This document shows positions 9,008-18,146 of a stretch of 64,000 bases of DNA, piece by piece. The number at the start of each line of letters is the position of its first letter. Position 1 is the first letter of the stretch. The stretch comes from FEB-25 sp963822175. Lineage in GTDB: Bacteria; Chloroflexota; Anaerolineae; Anaerolineales; UBA4823. Location of the stretch: assembly GCA_963822175.1 (NCBI GenBank), contig CAWGGJ010000003.1, forward strand, positions 558,001-622,000, written 5' to 3'. Under the pieces are notes generated by a model. That model had not been told where the DNA came from. It made no database searches and saw nothing but the letters and a program-made list of their open reading frames with translations. The position numbers and the translations under genes are program-made.

Positions 9008-10012
9008 GTGGTAGAAGAAGGTCCTTCCATCTATATCTTTGATGGCGATGATGAATTTGCCATCAACGAATTGATAGGAAAAATCGTCGACCATCTTGGT
9101 GATGCCAATATTGCTGAGATGAATACGACCCGCCTGGATGGTCGCTCATGTTCATTACCCCAACTTGCTGATGCTGTGGCTACGGTTCCCTTTCTCGCCC
9201 CCAAACGTCTGGTCATCCTCACCCACCCAACTGCCCGCCTGAAGGAAAGGCAACAGCAGGAAAATTTTATCAACTTTCTGAATACGGATAAACTTACCGC
9301 AAAATTGATCCTGGTGGATGATGACTTCCTGACGGATGATAGAGATCGAAGAGGTGGCAGGATCAACTGGCTGGAAAAATGGGCCCTGGCTCCCGAGCAA
9401 GCCAGGCGGGTTTTCATGCGCCATCACCCGCAGCCCAGGGGACCATTAATGGTCAGGTGGATTCAGGATCATGTCAAAAGTCTTGGAGGTCAGTTTACCC
9501 CCCAGGCAGTCGTTACTCTCGCCAACCAGGTTGGCGACGATACCCGTACGGCAACCCAGGAGATCACCAAGTTACTCACCTACGTGAATTATTCCCGTGC
9601 AGTGGATCCCGACGATGTCGAGCACCTCACCCCACTGACAGCCAAAGTTGGTGATTTTGACCTGGTGAACGCCCTACGTGATAAGGATGGGCGCAAAGCC
9701 CAGGCCTTGCTGCACAGGAGTATGGAAGAGGACGATCCCCTGAGAATATTCCAGAGCATCGTTTATCAGGTACGCACCTTGATCATCGCCCGTGATGTCC
9801 TGGATGACCATGGCACCGTCGATGACTTTCCAAAATCGCTAAAGATTAGCTATTACCCCGCTAAATTTGCCATGGAAAGCGTTCACCGCTTTCCTGCTGA
9901 ATTTCTAGATGATATCTACCATCGCTTACTGGAGCTTGATGACGAGATAAAAACTGGACGAATGGATGCAGATTTGGCACTTGAGTTGTTGGTGATCGAG
10001 CTCACGGTTTGA
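9008..10012 (+). CDS. holA: DNA polymerase III delta subunit
   Basis: 334 residues, the usual HolA length, starting at GTG 9008 two bases after the preceding stop. The N-terminal YIFDGDDEFAINE matches the HolA N-terminal fold, and VPFLAPKRLVIL the conserved strand. The middle region holds the LAN..GDDTR-type helix (ALANQVGDDTRTATQEI) and the C-terminus the helical collar domain. HolA opens the beta sliding clamp in the clamp-loader complex. It is probably co-transcribed with the two preceding genes. Its last 11 bases overlap tail-to-tail with the small minus-strand gene. Confidence 0.88.
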   Translation: MVEEGPSIYIFDGDDEFAINELIGKIVDHLGDANIAEMNTTRLDGRSCSLPQLADAVATVPFLAPKRLVILTHPTARLKERQQQENFINFLNTDKLTAKLILVDDDFLTDDRDRRGGRINWLEKWALAPEQARRVFMRHHPQPRGPLMVRWIQDHVKSLGGQFTPQAVVTLANQVGDDTRTATQEITKLLTYVNYSRAVDPDDVEHLTPLTAKVGDFDLVNALRDKDGRKAQALLHRSMEEDDPLRIFQSIVYQVRTLIIARDVLDDHGTVDDFPKSLKISYYPAKFAMESVHRFPAEFLDDIYHRLLELDDEIKTGRMDADLALELLVIELTV

Positions 10013-10247
10013 CCGAATTTCCGTTGTTATTTACCCCCAGCCAAAAGTGATTTGGTAATACCGAACGGGTGGTCCGCACTTCAATCCCCACCCCGTGATA
10101 GGCAGAGTTGCCCAGGGTCCTTGGATGAACAAAGCAAAGATTGGGTGCCTTACCATATTTCAAATGGTAGTAATTCGCTGCATTCTGGATCTTTGTTGCC
10201 AGGTCGGATTTATTATCATTATCGAACCATAACATTCCGATGTTCAT
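10002..10247 (-). CDS. Conserved-looking small protein of 81 residues behind a LexA-like promoter
   Basis: The product starts MNIGMLWFDND and contains AANYYHLKYGKAP and LCFVHP. It is polar, with no signal peptide or membrane helix. I do not assign a family, although this kind of sequence seems familiar from Anaerolineae genomes. The start is supported by GGAGA nine bases upstream. The stop overlaps the holA 3' end by 11 bases. Its promoter (10350-10378) matches the sigma-A consensus with a LexA-box-like palindrome in the spacer, so DNA-damage induction is the best hypothesis. A role in the SOS response is inference from the promoter only. Confidence 0.72.
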   Translation of the reverse strand: MNIGMLWFDNDNKSDLATKIQNAANYYHLKYGKAPNLCFVHPRTLGNSAYHGVGIEVRTTRSVLPNHFWLGVNNNGNSVKP

Positions 10248-10349
10248 TTGTGTTTCTCCATGGATCCCTGTTTATGAGATTGTTCCGTAGTAAAGCCTTT
10301 ATTCATAATACCTTACGATCAATTTTCTTCTCTTGTTCCGTGCAAATAT

Positions 10350-10378
10350 AGTATAACAGAACATTTGTTCTATGTCAA
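10350..10378 (-). promoter_or_regulatory. Sigma-A-type promoter with embedded LexA-box-like operator
   Basis: On the minus strand a perfect -35 TTGACA (10378-10373) is separated by exactly 17 bases from TATACT (10355-10350). The spacer contains AGAACA-2-TGTTCT (10358-10371), which is GAAC-N4-GTTC, the core of the LexA operator of Gram-positive bacteria. A repressor bound there would block RNA polymerase. The downstream gene is the 81-residue protein starting at 10247, with a leader of roughly 90 bases. Confidence 0.72.
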
Positions 10379-10520
10379 GTGTTTTTTGGAATTGGTTACA
10401 CTCTCATATATTGCAGTTTTTATACCATTCATTACAGCGGTAATTAATTTCTCCCAATGAGCTGAAAATTCCCGGTTACAATAGTGGGATTATTCGAAAC
10501 CCCATCAGGAGGCTCTCCCA

Positions 10521-13088
10521 ATGCGTGGAAAAAACCGTTTTCTGTTCATCTTTATTCCCATGGTATCATTGCTCATCCTAAGCTCTTCCTGGCTGGTGCT
10601 GGCTGCCACCGAACCAAGCTCGCCAAGGGATGATCCTAAATATCAGGCTATGCTCTCCGGTGTGGTTGTCATCGATCCCGCTGAAACTGCTCTCTCTATT
10701 CATCCATCGCTTTCCTTACCTGTAGACCTGGCTCAAGTCTTAAACCTTCTGGGGGATGTACCCACGGGACCGAACGTTCTGGCCAACCAGGATTTGACCG
10801 ATAAAGCCCAGAATGAGCCCAGCATTGCCGTCAATCCGCTAAACCCGGACCACATCATAGCCACCTCCAATGACTACCGCCTGCGCATCAACCCTCCCCC
10901 GGCAGGTGATGTCCGTCCTGGTTTTTACGTCAGCTTCGATGGTGGTATCACCTGGCCTGGCGATGGCATCATTGATATCTCACCCATCCCCAATACCTTT
11001 GCTGCGGGTGACCCAGCCATCGCAATTCATGATGCCAACAATATCTATTACTCGTATATCGCCTTCAACCGTGATGTGGATGCCGCTGGCGGGGTAGCCG
11101 TTTCCAAGTCTACGGATGGTGGACTTACCTGGCAGCTGCCCGTGGTCATCGCCTGGAATACCAATTCCGTCTTCCATGATAAGGAATACATTGCTGTGGA
11201 TGCCACCGGAAGTCAATATGATGGGAATGTCTACGTCTCCTGGACGCGTTTCTACGATACCACCATTTTCTTCTCCCGCTCAACCGATGGCGGGGCTTCC
11301 TTTTCACCTCCCTATGGCATCAGCGACCAGTCATTGACCTCCAACCAGGGCTCGATTCCCGTGGTTGGTCCCGATGGCGTTATCTATGTAGCCTGGTTGA
11401 ATTTCAACCAGGATTCCATCCGCATCAACAAATCCACCAATGGTGGGGCAAGTTTTGGAACCCCATCGCTGGTTGCCAATATTTCCTCCATCCCGAGCCC
11501 GCTTCCTGGGGGAGAATTTCGCACATATTCCTTCCCCACCATGGCGGTGGACCCAAACAACGGGTATGTTTATGTCGCCTGGAGCGACTTCCGCAACGGC
11601 GATGCGGATATCTATTTCACCCGCTCGACCAATGGTGGCCTCAGCTGGAGCACGCCTGTCCGCGTCAATGACGACCCGTTGTTCAACGACGCCCACCAAT
11701 TCTTCCCCTGGATGGATGTTGCTCCCAATGGAAAACTCTACCTCAGCTGGTTCGACTCACGCCTGGATCCCACTCCCCAGGTAGTCCCCATGCTTTACGA
11801 TGAATATACCACCGTCTCCACCGATGGTGGCTTGACATTCAGCCCCAACCAGCGTATCAGTGAGGTGACCTCCGATTCCAGCCTGGGTGGGTTCACCATC
11901 CCTTTCATCGGCGATTATAGTGGTATTGCTGTGACCGATGATTTCATTTACCCTGCCTGGGTGGACACCCGTCGTGGTCAGCAGGACATTTTCACCCAGC
12001 AGCGCTTGTCTGCCCAGGGGAAAAAGCTCGCTCCCGCCCGGGTGGAGCCATTCCAGCCATTCTCCTACCAGATCATTCTCAACAGCAACTCAAATGTCAA
12101 TGGGAATGAAGTCCGCGATCCTTTACCTCAAGGCTTGCTGTATTTGCCCGGCTCCGCCTGGGCATCTTCTGGGAATGTGAGCTTTGTGGATGGCGAGTTA
12201 GCTTGGGATGGTGATATTTCCAGTGGCCTTCCCATAACCATCACCTTTGGGGTCACACCCACACTGTCTGCCTGTCTGCCCATCACCAATACTGCAATTT
12301 TCACCACGGGCTTGGGCCAGACTTATGACCTAACCGTCACCAGTATCGTCTCTGGTTCTCTTCCCGCTCCTGAATTCTCCTGGGTTGATTCTGAATTGGT
12401 CTTCACCTTCACCAATGAGACTTCTGGAACCTTGCCGCTTGATTATCTCTGGGATTTCGGTGATGGCATCACCAGCACAGAGAGTTCCCCTGTCCATGAG
12501 TATACCTACCCAGGGTTATACACGATCACACTCACCGCAGCCAATCTTTGCGGTTCAGCAGTGATTACTCACCTCGTGGAGGTAACCTGTAACCCCGCCC
12601 AGGCAGATTTTACCTGGCTGGGTGATGAGCTGACCATCTCCTTCACCAACCAGAGCACTGGGCGCTTTCCACTCAGCTATCTGTGGGATTTCGGCGATAC
12701 CATCACCAGCACCCTGGCCTCCCCGGTTCATATCTATGCCTCTCCCGGTGTTTTTGATGTCAGCCTGGCTGCCACCGACCTGTGTGGCACTGGTAACCTG
12801 GTCGAGCCTGTGACCACCACCTGCACCGCTCCCACCGCAATCTTCAGCTGGATAGCAGCAGGTATGCTTGTCAGCTTTACCGATCAAAGCAGTGGCACCC
12901 AGCCCCTCGGATATCTCTGGGATTTCGGTGATGGCACCACCAGCACCGAGCAATCCCCCACTCATTTGTTCGCCAGCCCGGGAATATTTTCAGTAAGTCT
13001 CACAGTAAACGCCCCATGTGGTGTCAGCGTTTACCAAGCACACCTCCAGGTTGGCAGGTTTTTCTTACCTCTCGCTTTACGGCACTAG
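10521..13088 (+). CDS. Secreted Asp-box (sialidase-like) propeller protein with three PKD domains
   Basis: 855 residues with a signal peptide (residues 1-30) and a strong SD (AGGAGG). Residues about 90-490 contain at least six Asp boxes of the form S-x-D/N-G-G-x-x-W/F, for example STDGGLTW and STNGGLSW, which mark a sialidase-type beta-propeller. A DUF11-like segment follows. Then come three PKD domains, each with YLWDFGD, in the last 250 residues. The C-terminus is FFLPLALRH, the motif shared by other exoproteins in this window. Asp boxes alone do not prove glycosidase activity, and the sialidase catalytic Arg triad is not evident. Surface or extracellular binding is likely. Confidence 0.8.
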   Translation: MRGKNRFLFIFIPMVSLLILSSSWLVLAATEPSSPRDDPKYQAMLSGVVVIDPAETALSIHPSLSLPVDLAQVLNLLGDVPTGPNVLANQDLTDKAQNEPSIAVNPLNPDHIIATSNDYRLRINPPPAGDVRPGFYVSFDGGITWPGDGIIDISPIPNTFAAGDPAIAIHDANNIYYSYIAFNRDVDAAGGVAVSKSTDGGLTWQLPVVIAWNTNSVFHDKEYIAVDATGSQYDGNVYVSWTRFYDTTIFFSRSTDGGASFSPPYGISDQSLTSNQGSIPVVGPDGVIYVAWLNFNQDSIRINKSTNGGASFGTPSLVANISSIPSPLPGGEFRTYSFPTMAVDPNNGYVYVAWSDFRNGDADIYFTRSTNGGLSWSTPVRVNDDPLFNDAHQFFPWMDVAPNGKLYLSWFDSRLDPTPQVVPMLYDEYTTVSTDGGLTFSPNQRISEVTSDSSLGGFTIPFIGDYSGIAVTDDFIYPAWVDTRRGQQDIFTQQRLSAQGKKLAPARVEPFQPFSYQIILNSNSNVNGNEVRDPLPQGLLYLPGSAWASSGNVSFVDGELAWDGDISSGLPITITFGVTPTLSACLPITNTAIFTTGLGQTYDLTVTSIVSGSLPAPEFSWVDSELVFTFTNETSGTLPLDYLWDFGDGITSTESSPVHEYTYPGLYTITLTAANLCGSAVITHLVEVTCNPAQADFTWLGDELTISFTNQSTGRFPLSYLWDFGDTITSTLASPVHIYASPGVFDVSLAATDLCGTGNLVEPVTTTCTAPTAIFSWIAAGMLVSFTDQSSGTQPLGYLWDFGDGTTSTEQSPTHLFASPGIFSVSLTVNAPCGVSVYQAHLQVGRFFLPLALRH

Positions 13089-13102
13089 CATTGGCATTGA
13101 TC

Positions 13103-13145
13103 AGAGGTGGAGGATTTCTCCCCACCTCTTCGTTTATTTTTTCTT
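13103..13145 (+). terminator. Terminator between convergent genes
   Basis: An 8-bp stem (AGAGGTGG 13103-13110 with CCACCTCT 13122-13129) is followed by a T-rich tract to 13145. It would end the Asp-box/PKD gene and overlaps the end of the convergent methyltransferase gene. Confidence 0.55.
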
Positions 13146-14372
13146 TTCCCAATAACTGATGCATTCCAGGTGAAACGTCTGCGGAAACATGTCAACCAAT
13201 GCGAGCTTTATCATCGAATATCCCCCGTTAACCAGGCGTTTGGCATCTCGTGCCAGGGTTGCCGGGTCGCAGGAAACGTAAACCAGGTGGGAGGCTCCTT
13301 GCGTCAATATGCCATCCACCGCCCTGATCCCCAATCCTTCCCGTGGCGGATCCATCAGGATCACGTCTGGGTTGAAATTAACCCTCTCCAGGACATTTTC
13401 TGCATTATCTTCATATAAAGACACGTGATCATATTCGTCCAGGTTGCTGGTGAAATCTGTACATGCCTCGGGCGAGCTTTCGATCCCCACCACGAGCTTT
13501 ACTTTTTCGGCCATGAAGGCGCTGAACAAACCCACCCCACAATACACATCGAGGAAAGTCATCCCATCGTTTATTGGCAGGTTCGTTAGGATGTGTTTGA
13601 CCATCGCCTCTGCCTGGAGGGTGTTCACCTGGAAGAATGAATTGGCAGAAACTCGGAATTGCCTGTCCATGACTTCCATGGTGATATGGTCGCTACCTGC
13701 CAGGACCAGGCTATCGCTGGGACCCTTGTAAATCACCGATAGCGCCTCTTGCTCAATATTGAATTCCAGGGGCTGAGGGTTCGAGCTTTCCAGGATCAGC
13801 ATCATCTCATCATTCACCCCTGTCCGTAGGCTCATCCGCTCCATGCCTGGCATGGGCTCAAGATCGATCTGCGGCCATACCCGGTTGATCGATGCTTCTG
13901 GCAGGTGACATTCCCGGATCGCAAAGGTCTGGTTGGAATGCATCTTCTGGTATCCCGGTTTCCCCTGCGCTGTGAGGTGAAATTGGATATTGTTGCGGTA
14001 ATTCCAGCAGGCACCCGGTGACGTAATGACTTCAATATCCGGGAGTTCCTTCAAACCTCCAATTCGCTCCAATTGCTCCCGTAGGATGGTAGTTTTACCC
14101 TCCAGCTGGGTGGAATAGTCCATCTGTTGATAATGGCATCCACCACAGGTTGTAAAATGGCTGCACCGGGGCTCAATTCGCCGGGGCGATGGCTCTAAAA
14201 CCAGGTTCAGCTCTGCCCGGGCATAATGCGGTTTTTCTTCAACCAGCCTCACCTGCACCAGCTCGCCCGGGATGGCAAAAGGAATAAAAACCGCCCTGCC
14301 ATCTGGCAGCCTGCCAATCGCCTCTCCCCCATAGGCTAAATTTCCGACCCTGATATTCTTCAGATCAGTCAT
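13134..14372 (-). CDS. rlmD: 23S rRNA (uracil-C5)-methyltransferase, RlmD/RumA-like
   Basis: 412 residues. An N-terminal TRAM domain (about 1-60) is followed by the iron-sulphur ligand pattern C-x5-CGGC (CSHFTTCGGCHYQ) and the catalytic methyltransferase domain with FLDVYCGVGLFS, LMDPPREGL and YVSCDPATLARD. The Cys in SCDPAT is the nucleophile that attacks uracil C6. The family methylates U747 and/or U1939 of 23S rRNA or U54 of tRNA; the exact site cannot be read from sequence, so the symbol is the nearest family name. Confidence 0.85.
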   Translation of the reverse strand: MTDLKNIRVGNLAYGGEAIGRLPDGRAVFIPFAIPGELVQVRLVEEKPHYARAELNLVLEPSPRRIEPRCSHFTTCGGCHYQQMDYSTQLEGKTTILREQLERIGGLKELPDIEVITSPGACWNYRNNIQFHLTAQGKPGYQKMHSNQTFAIRECHLPEASINRVWPQIDLEPMPGMERMSLRTGVNDEMMLILESSNPQPLEFNIEQEALSVIYKGPSDSLVLAGSDHITMEVMDRQFRVSANSFFQVNTLQAEAMVKHILTNLPINDGMTFLDVYCGVGLFSAFMAEKVKLVVGIESSPEACTDFTSNLDEYDHVSLYEDNAENVLERVNFNPDVILMDPPREGLGIRAVDGILTQGASHLVYVSCDPATLARDAKRLVNGGYSMIKLALVDMFPQTFHLECISYWEKKK

Positions 14373-14388
14373 GGTTTGTCTTTAAGCA

Positions 14389-14425
14389 CAGGGACGTCCC
14401 TCGTGGGGACGTCCCTGGTTTTTGT
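14389..14425 (+). terminator. Inverted repeat with T-run; terminator-like on the plus strand
   Basis: A perfect 12-bp stem (14389-14400 with 14406-14417, each containing the palindrome GGGACGTCCC) and a 5-base loop are followed on the plus strand by GTTTTTGTTTTT. Both flanking genes are on the minus strand, so the orientation of the T-run does not match them. It may stabilise the 3' end of the aminotransferase mRNA or be a mobile hairpin. Confidence 0.45.
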
Positions 14426-14430
14426 TTTTC

Positions 14431-15501
14431 TTACTTTCCCTGCATGAATTCATCCAGTGCGTTGAGCAGGTTCTCCAGGTCACTCATCTGGATCTCTGCC
14501 ATGTGGGCAATCCGGAATGTTTTGCCTTTTAAGTCACCGTAACCATTTGCCAACCGCAAATTGCGTGGGGCAATAAATTTATTGAACTCTGCACAATCGA
14601 AAGTTGGCGGATTGACCACCACGGTGATCGTCTGGCTGCGATATCCCTCCGGTGCAAAGAGCGCCCAGCCTTTCTTGGTTGCCCATTTCTGGGAATACTC
14701 CGCCATGGCACTGTGGCGTGCGTATCGGTTCTCGAGGCCTTCCGCCAGCATCCGGTCAATTTGGTAATCCAATGCGAAGATCGATGACATGGCTGGCGTC
14801 ATCGGCGTGGAATCCTTGAGGCGATGCTTCTCCAGGAGCAGGTAATCAAAATACCAGCCTCGGTTAGGCACCTCAGCGGCACGTGCCATCGCCCGGTCAT
14901 TCACCCCAGTCAGGGCAATTCCAGGCGGCAGTGCCAGGCATTTCTGCGACGATGTAAATAACACGTCCAGCCCCCATGCATCCATTTCGATCTTTGTCCC
15001 GCCCAGGGATGACACCGCATCCACCGCGATAATTGTATCCGGGCTCACCCGGTGCACCACCTCGGCGATCTCCTTCACTGGGTTCTGCACCCCGGTGGAG
15101 GTCTCGTTATGTACCAGGGTGATAAGGTCGTACTTCTCCTTCTTAAGTGCTTCCTCGACCATTTCAGGCAATATCGCCTGGCCCATGGGCACTTCAACCT
15201 TGTCTGCCAGCTTGCCATTGGCAATCGACACATCATACCAGCGCTTGGCAAAAGCACCATTGACGCAATTCAGCACCCGTTCTTTTGCCAGGTTGCGCAC
15301 TGCTGCTTCCTGCGCGCCACTGCCTGAGTTTGTCATGATGAAGATACGGTATTCGGTGTAAAAGATCTGGCGTAGTTTATCTGCTGAGCGCTGGAAGATG
15401 GCCTCAAAATCCTTGCTTCGATGAGGCATCATCGCTCTCGTCTGCTGTTGCAATACATCCGGGGATACATCTACCGGACCAGGAACAAACATCGGTGACA
15501 T
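14431..15501 (-). CDS. Class V aminotransferase (serine-pyruvate / alanine-glyoxylate type)
   Basis: 356 residues. The PLP-binding Lys is in FTSSQKCLALPPG, and IAVDAVSSLGG carries the conserved Asp that pairs with the pyridine nitrogen. The N-terminal FVPGPVDVSPDVL is typical of the family. These cytoplasmic enzymes move amino groups between serine, alanine or phosphoserine and glyoxylate or pyruvate. In Chloroflexota a member can also serve as phosphoserine aminotransferase, but no serA or serB is in the window to support this. Confidence 0.85.
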   Translation of the reverse strand: MSPMFVPGPVDVSPDVLQQQTRAMMPHRSKDFEAIFQRSADKLRQIFYTEYRIFIMTNSGSGAQEAAVRNLAKERVLNCVNGAFAKRWYDVSIANGKLADKVEVPMGQAILPEMVEEALKKEKYDLITLVHNETSTGVQNPVKEIAEVVHRVSPDTIIAVDAVSSLGGTKIEMDAWGLDVLFTSSQKCLALPPGIALTGVNDRAMARAAEVPNRGWYFDYLLLEKHRLKDSTPMTPAMSSIFALDYQIDRMLAEGLENRYARHSAMAEYSQKWATKKGWALFAPEGYRSQTITVVVNPPTFDCAEFNKFIAPRNLRLANGYGDLKGKTFRIAHMAEIQMSDLENLLNALDEFMQGK

Positions 15502-15583
15502 GGGGACCTCCTTAAAGTCTGATTAATTTTTTATCATCTGGTTAATGCTATTCTACCATCCCTGTATATTTTATAATATATGC

Positions 15584-17353
15584 ATGCATCGGTATTTGAT
15601 AATGATTTTCGTCCTCTTCCTGGGGATTTCCTGTTGTGCCGTGACCATCCCTTTATTTGGATATGGCTTTATCTCCCGGCCTACCCTGCTTCCTCCCTCG
15701 GCAACATCTGCGCCTCCGTTATCCACTCCCACCCTGCTTCCATCCTCCACGCCCAGTCCCCTGCCTGCCCTACCCACATCCACCCCCGCTCCCCATACAG
15801 CCACACCGGCTCCCACCGAAATCTCGACTACCTCCCCCTTGACTTCATTCACCGTCTATTATCATCCTGATGATGTGCTCTACGTTGGAGATCAAGTCAG
15901 TCTTGAGGTGGTCTCGCCACCAGGGATCGACCTGAAGGACTCGAATCTCCAGGTTCAGGTTGACCCGCCTGGTGGGCCGATCCTGGGTCCGGTAAGTTTT
16001 GGCGCATGGGGTATCCAGGGGCGTGAAGAAGCCACCCTGCTCTGGTCATGGGACACGCGTGATATGAACCCAGGCATTCACAACCTCTCATTTACCATTC
16101 AGCCCCAGGGATACGCCTGGAATGAGCAGGTTACCCTGCTGCCATCCACTGATCTACCACCCGACCAGGCGCAGGCTCATTGGGCTTCGACACAGACCCA
16201 ATGTTGCACGGTTTTCTATATCACCAATACCGCTTCCGAACGTGATTTATCCACATTGACTGCCATGATCGATACCCAGGCAAGCCTCTCCATCGAGGAG
16301 ATGGGCTCAAGCTTTACCGATCCGATCACTGTCACCGTCCTACCCCGCCTGCTTGGGCATGGAGGCTTCTCCAGCAGCGAGATCAGTGTCTCGTATCTCG
16401 ACCGGAATTATGCTGCCAACGATTGGGAAATGGTTGTGCATCATGAAATGATCCATGATATCGATGCTCATATGGGCGGTTCCTTCCGCCCTACGATTTT
16501 CGTTGAAGGACTCGCAGTTTACATGGCTGGTGGGCATTATAAACCTGAACCCCTCATGCCGCGTGCTGCTGCCCTTCAACCGGATTATCTGGACTGGTAC
16601 ATACCCTTGGATACCCTTGCGGATGACTTCTACGCCTCGCAGCATGAGATTGGGTATCTCGAAGGCGCTTCCCTGATTGAATACATGGTTAATACCTATG
16701 GATGGGAGGCATTTTCGACCTTCTATCGCAATATCACCATCAATGAAGGTGAGAGCCAATCAACAGCCATCGACAATGCCTTGAAAAAACATTTCTCTAT
16801 TTCTTTCGACCAGGTAGAGCAGGATTTTCTGGCTGCTCTGAGCCGGGAACCGGACACTTCTGCCTGGGTTGATGACGTCCGCCTGACGATCACCTATTTT
16901 GATTTCATGCGTCGTTACCAGGATCTCCTGGATCCGTCCGCTTATTTTCGCACAGCCTGGTTGCTCGATAATAAGACCATGCGTGAGCGTGCGATCGTCG
17001 CTGATTACCTGCGCCATCCGCACACTCCCACCAATTTGGCTCTGGAAACGCTCTTCATCACTGCAGGTGAGCAGGGTTCTGCCGGTCAATATGCCAGTGC
17101 CTTTCAAACACTGGAGATCATAAACTCGGTCCTGGATGCCATTGAGCAAGGAACAACGGATCCATTTTCTGTCTCGCCAATGGCAGCTGACTACCTGGCT
17201 ATCTCATCCACCCTTCTAGATAAGGGATATGAAGTGCAAAACATAAAAATGAATGACGGTTCTGCCACAGCCAAAGCCACGACCTCGGCTGGACCTGATC
17301 TGGTTGAGTTACAACTGACAAGGGTGGGTGGTGAGTGGCTATTGTCCCCGTAA
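15584..17353 (+). CDS. Exported zinc-metallopeptidase-like protein (peptidase MA-like, HExxH)
   Basis: About 590 residues from ATG 15584, with an N-terminal hydrophobic export segment containing a Cys pair (FLGISCC, possibly lipidated), then a Pro/Ser/Thr-rich linker. At about residues 285-330 is HHEMIHDIDAH, an HExxH zinc motif, followed by FVEGLAVYMAGG whose Glu is the expected third ligand of gluzincins. The peptidase is therefore probably extracellular and anchored. The last 200 residues are helical and include a lumazine-like association region. TATAAT at 15572-15577 lies too close to the start for a normal leader, so a leaderless mRNA is possible. Substrate unknown. Confidence 0.72.
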   Translation: MHRYLIMIFVLFLGISCCAVTIPLFGYGFISRPTLLPPSATSAPPLSTPTLLPSSTPSPLPALPTSTPAPHTATPAPTEISTTSPLTSFTVYYHPDDVLYVGDQVSLEVVSPPGIDLKDSNLQVQVDPPGGPILGPVSFGAWGIQGREEATLLWSWDTRDMNPGIHNLSFTIQPQGYAWNEQVTLLPSTDLPPDQAQAHWASTQTQCCTVFYITNTASERDLSTLTAMIDTQASLSIEEMGSSFTDPITVTVLPRLLGHGGFSSSEISVSYLDRNYAANDWEMVVHHEMIHDIDAHMGGSFRPTIFVEGLAVYMAGGHYKPEPLMPRAAALQPDYLDWYIPLDTLADDFYASQHEIGYLEGASLIEYMVNTYGWEAFSTFYRNITINEGESQSTAIDNALKKHFSISFDQVEQDFLAALSREPDTSAWVDDVRLTITYFDFMRRYQDLLDPSAYFRTAWLLDNKTMRERAIVADYLRHPHTPTNLALETLFITAGEQGSAGQYASAFQTLEIINSVLDAIEQGTTDPFSVSPMAADYLAISSTLLDKGYEVQNIKMNDGSATAKATTSAGPDLVELQLTRVGGEWLLSP

Positions 17354-17361
17354 ATAAAAGA

Positions 17362-17388
17362 CCTGCAGGTTTTTCCTGCAGGCTTTTT
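17362..17388 (+). terminator. Bidirectional terminator
   Basis: CCTGCAGG (17362-17369), a TTTTT loop and CCTGCAGG (17375-17382) are followed by CTTTTT. It lies between the convergent peptidase and FHA genes, 10 bases after the peptidase stop. Confidence 0.75.
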
Positions 17389-17403
17389 AAAATCTCCAAT
17401 TGA

Positions 17404-18066
17404 TTATGGGCAAAATCCTAACGCACCAAAAATGATATTAAAAGGCGTCCGGCAATATAATCCACCCCCAGAGCTCCATGACTGGTCAATAAACACGAAT
17501 AACGCAATGCATAGCAACAGGATCACTACGATACATCCACACCCTGCCAATAGCCAGGAATTGACTGGTTTTTTTTCAGTTTCCTCAGCGAGTTCTGGCT
17601 CGACCACCGCAGCTACTTGTACTGGTGGCATTGCAGTCTTTACTACCTGCGGTTGCTGGGTCATCACAGGCGGTATATAACTCTCAACCGGAGCTGGGAC
17701 TGCTGCAACCGGTGTTGTCCCCAGATCAACCGGGCTGGGTACAATGATATCGGGTGTGGCAGGTTCACCATCAAAGATCACCCCGACGTTATCTCCAAAC
17801 ATGATGATCTCACCGATAGCCATCAGGTGTGGGCCGATCAATCGTTGTCCATCGATGTATGTCCCATTGGTCGAGTTTAGATCCTCGATTTTATAGCGGT
17901 CACCCTCGAGTGTAAGCTTGGCGTGTTTCCTTGAGACCTCTGCATCATTGATCACAAAATCATTGGCAATATCCCGCCCAATGCTGATCTCATTTTGATT
18001 CAGCTCAAAAACCTGCCCTGTGACTGGCCCTTGCCGGACCACCAGGCGATATTGTGCTTTAGCCAT
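17404..18066 (-). CDS. FHA-domain protein with C-terminal membrane helix
   Basis: 220 residues with SD AAGGAGG. The N-terminal FHA domain (about 6-95) shows the canonical phosphothreonine-binding residues: SIGRD, SRKHAKL and NSTNGTYIDG. A Pro/Val-rich linker follows, then a membrane helix (about 168-190) and a short Cys-containing tail. FHA domains bind phospho-Thr targets of Hanks-type kinases, and such a kinase is encoded 4 kb away (22229). The protein sits 80 bases downstream of the GTPase-like gene on the same strand, so the two may be one transcript. Confidence 0.82.
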   Translation of the reverse strand: MAKAQYRLVVRQGPVTGQVFELNQNEISIGRDIANDFVINDAEVSRKHAKLTLEGDRYKIEDLNSTNGTYIDGQRLIGPHLMAIGEIIMFGDNVGVIFDGEPATPDIIVPSPVDLGTTPVAAVPAPVESYIPPVMTQQPQVVKTAMPPVQVAAVVEPELAEETEKKPVNSWLLAGCGCIVVILLLCIALFVFIDQSWSSGGGLYCRTPFNIIFGALGFCP

Positions 18067-18146
18067 ACCATCCTCCTTTTATTTCCATCTGCAGTAAACC
18101 TGGTTTACGTGATAATACCCAATCTTAATGAACTTTTGGTGAATTG

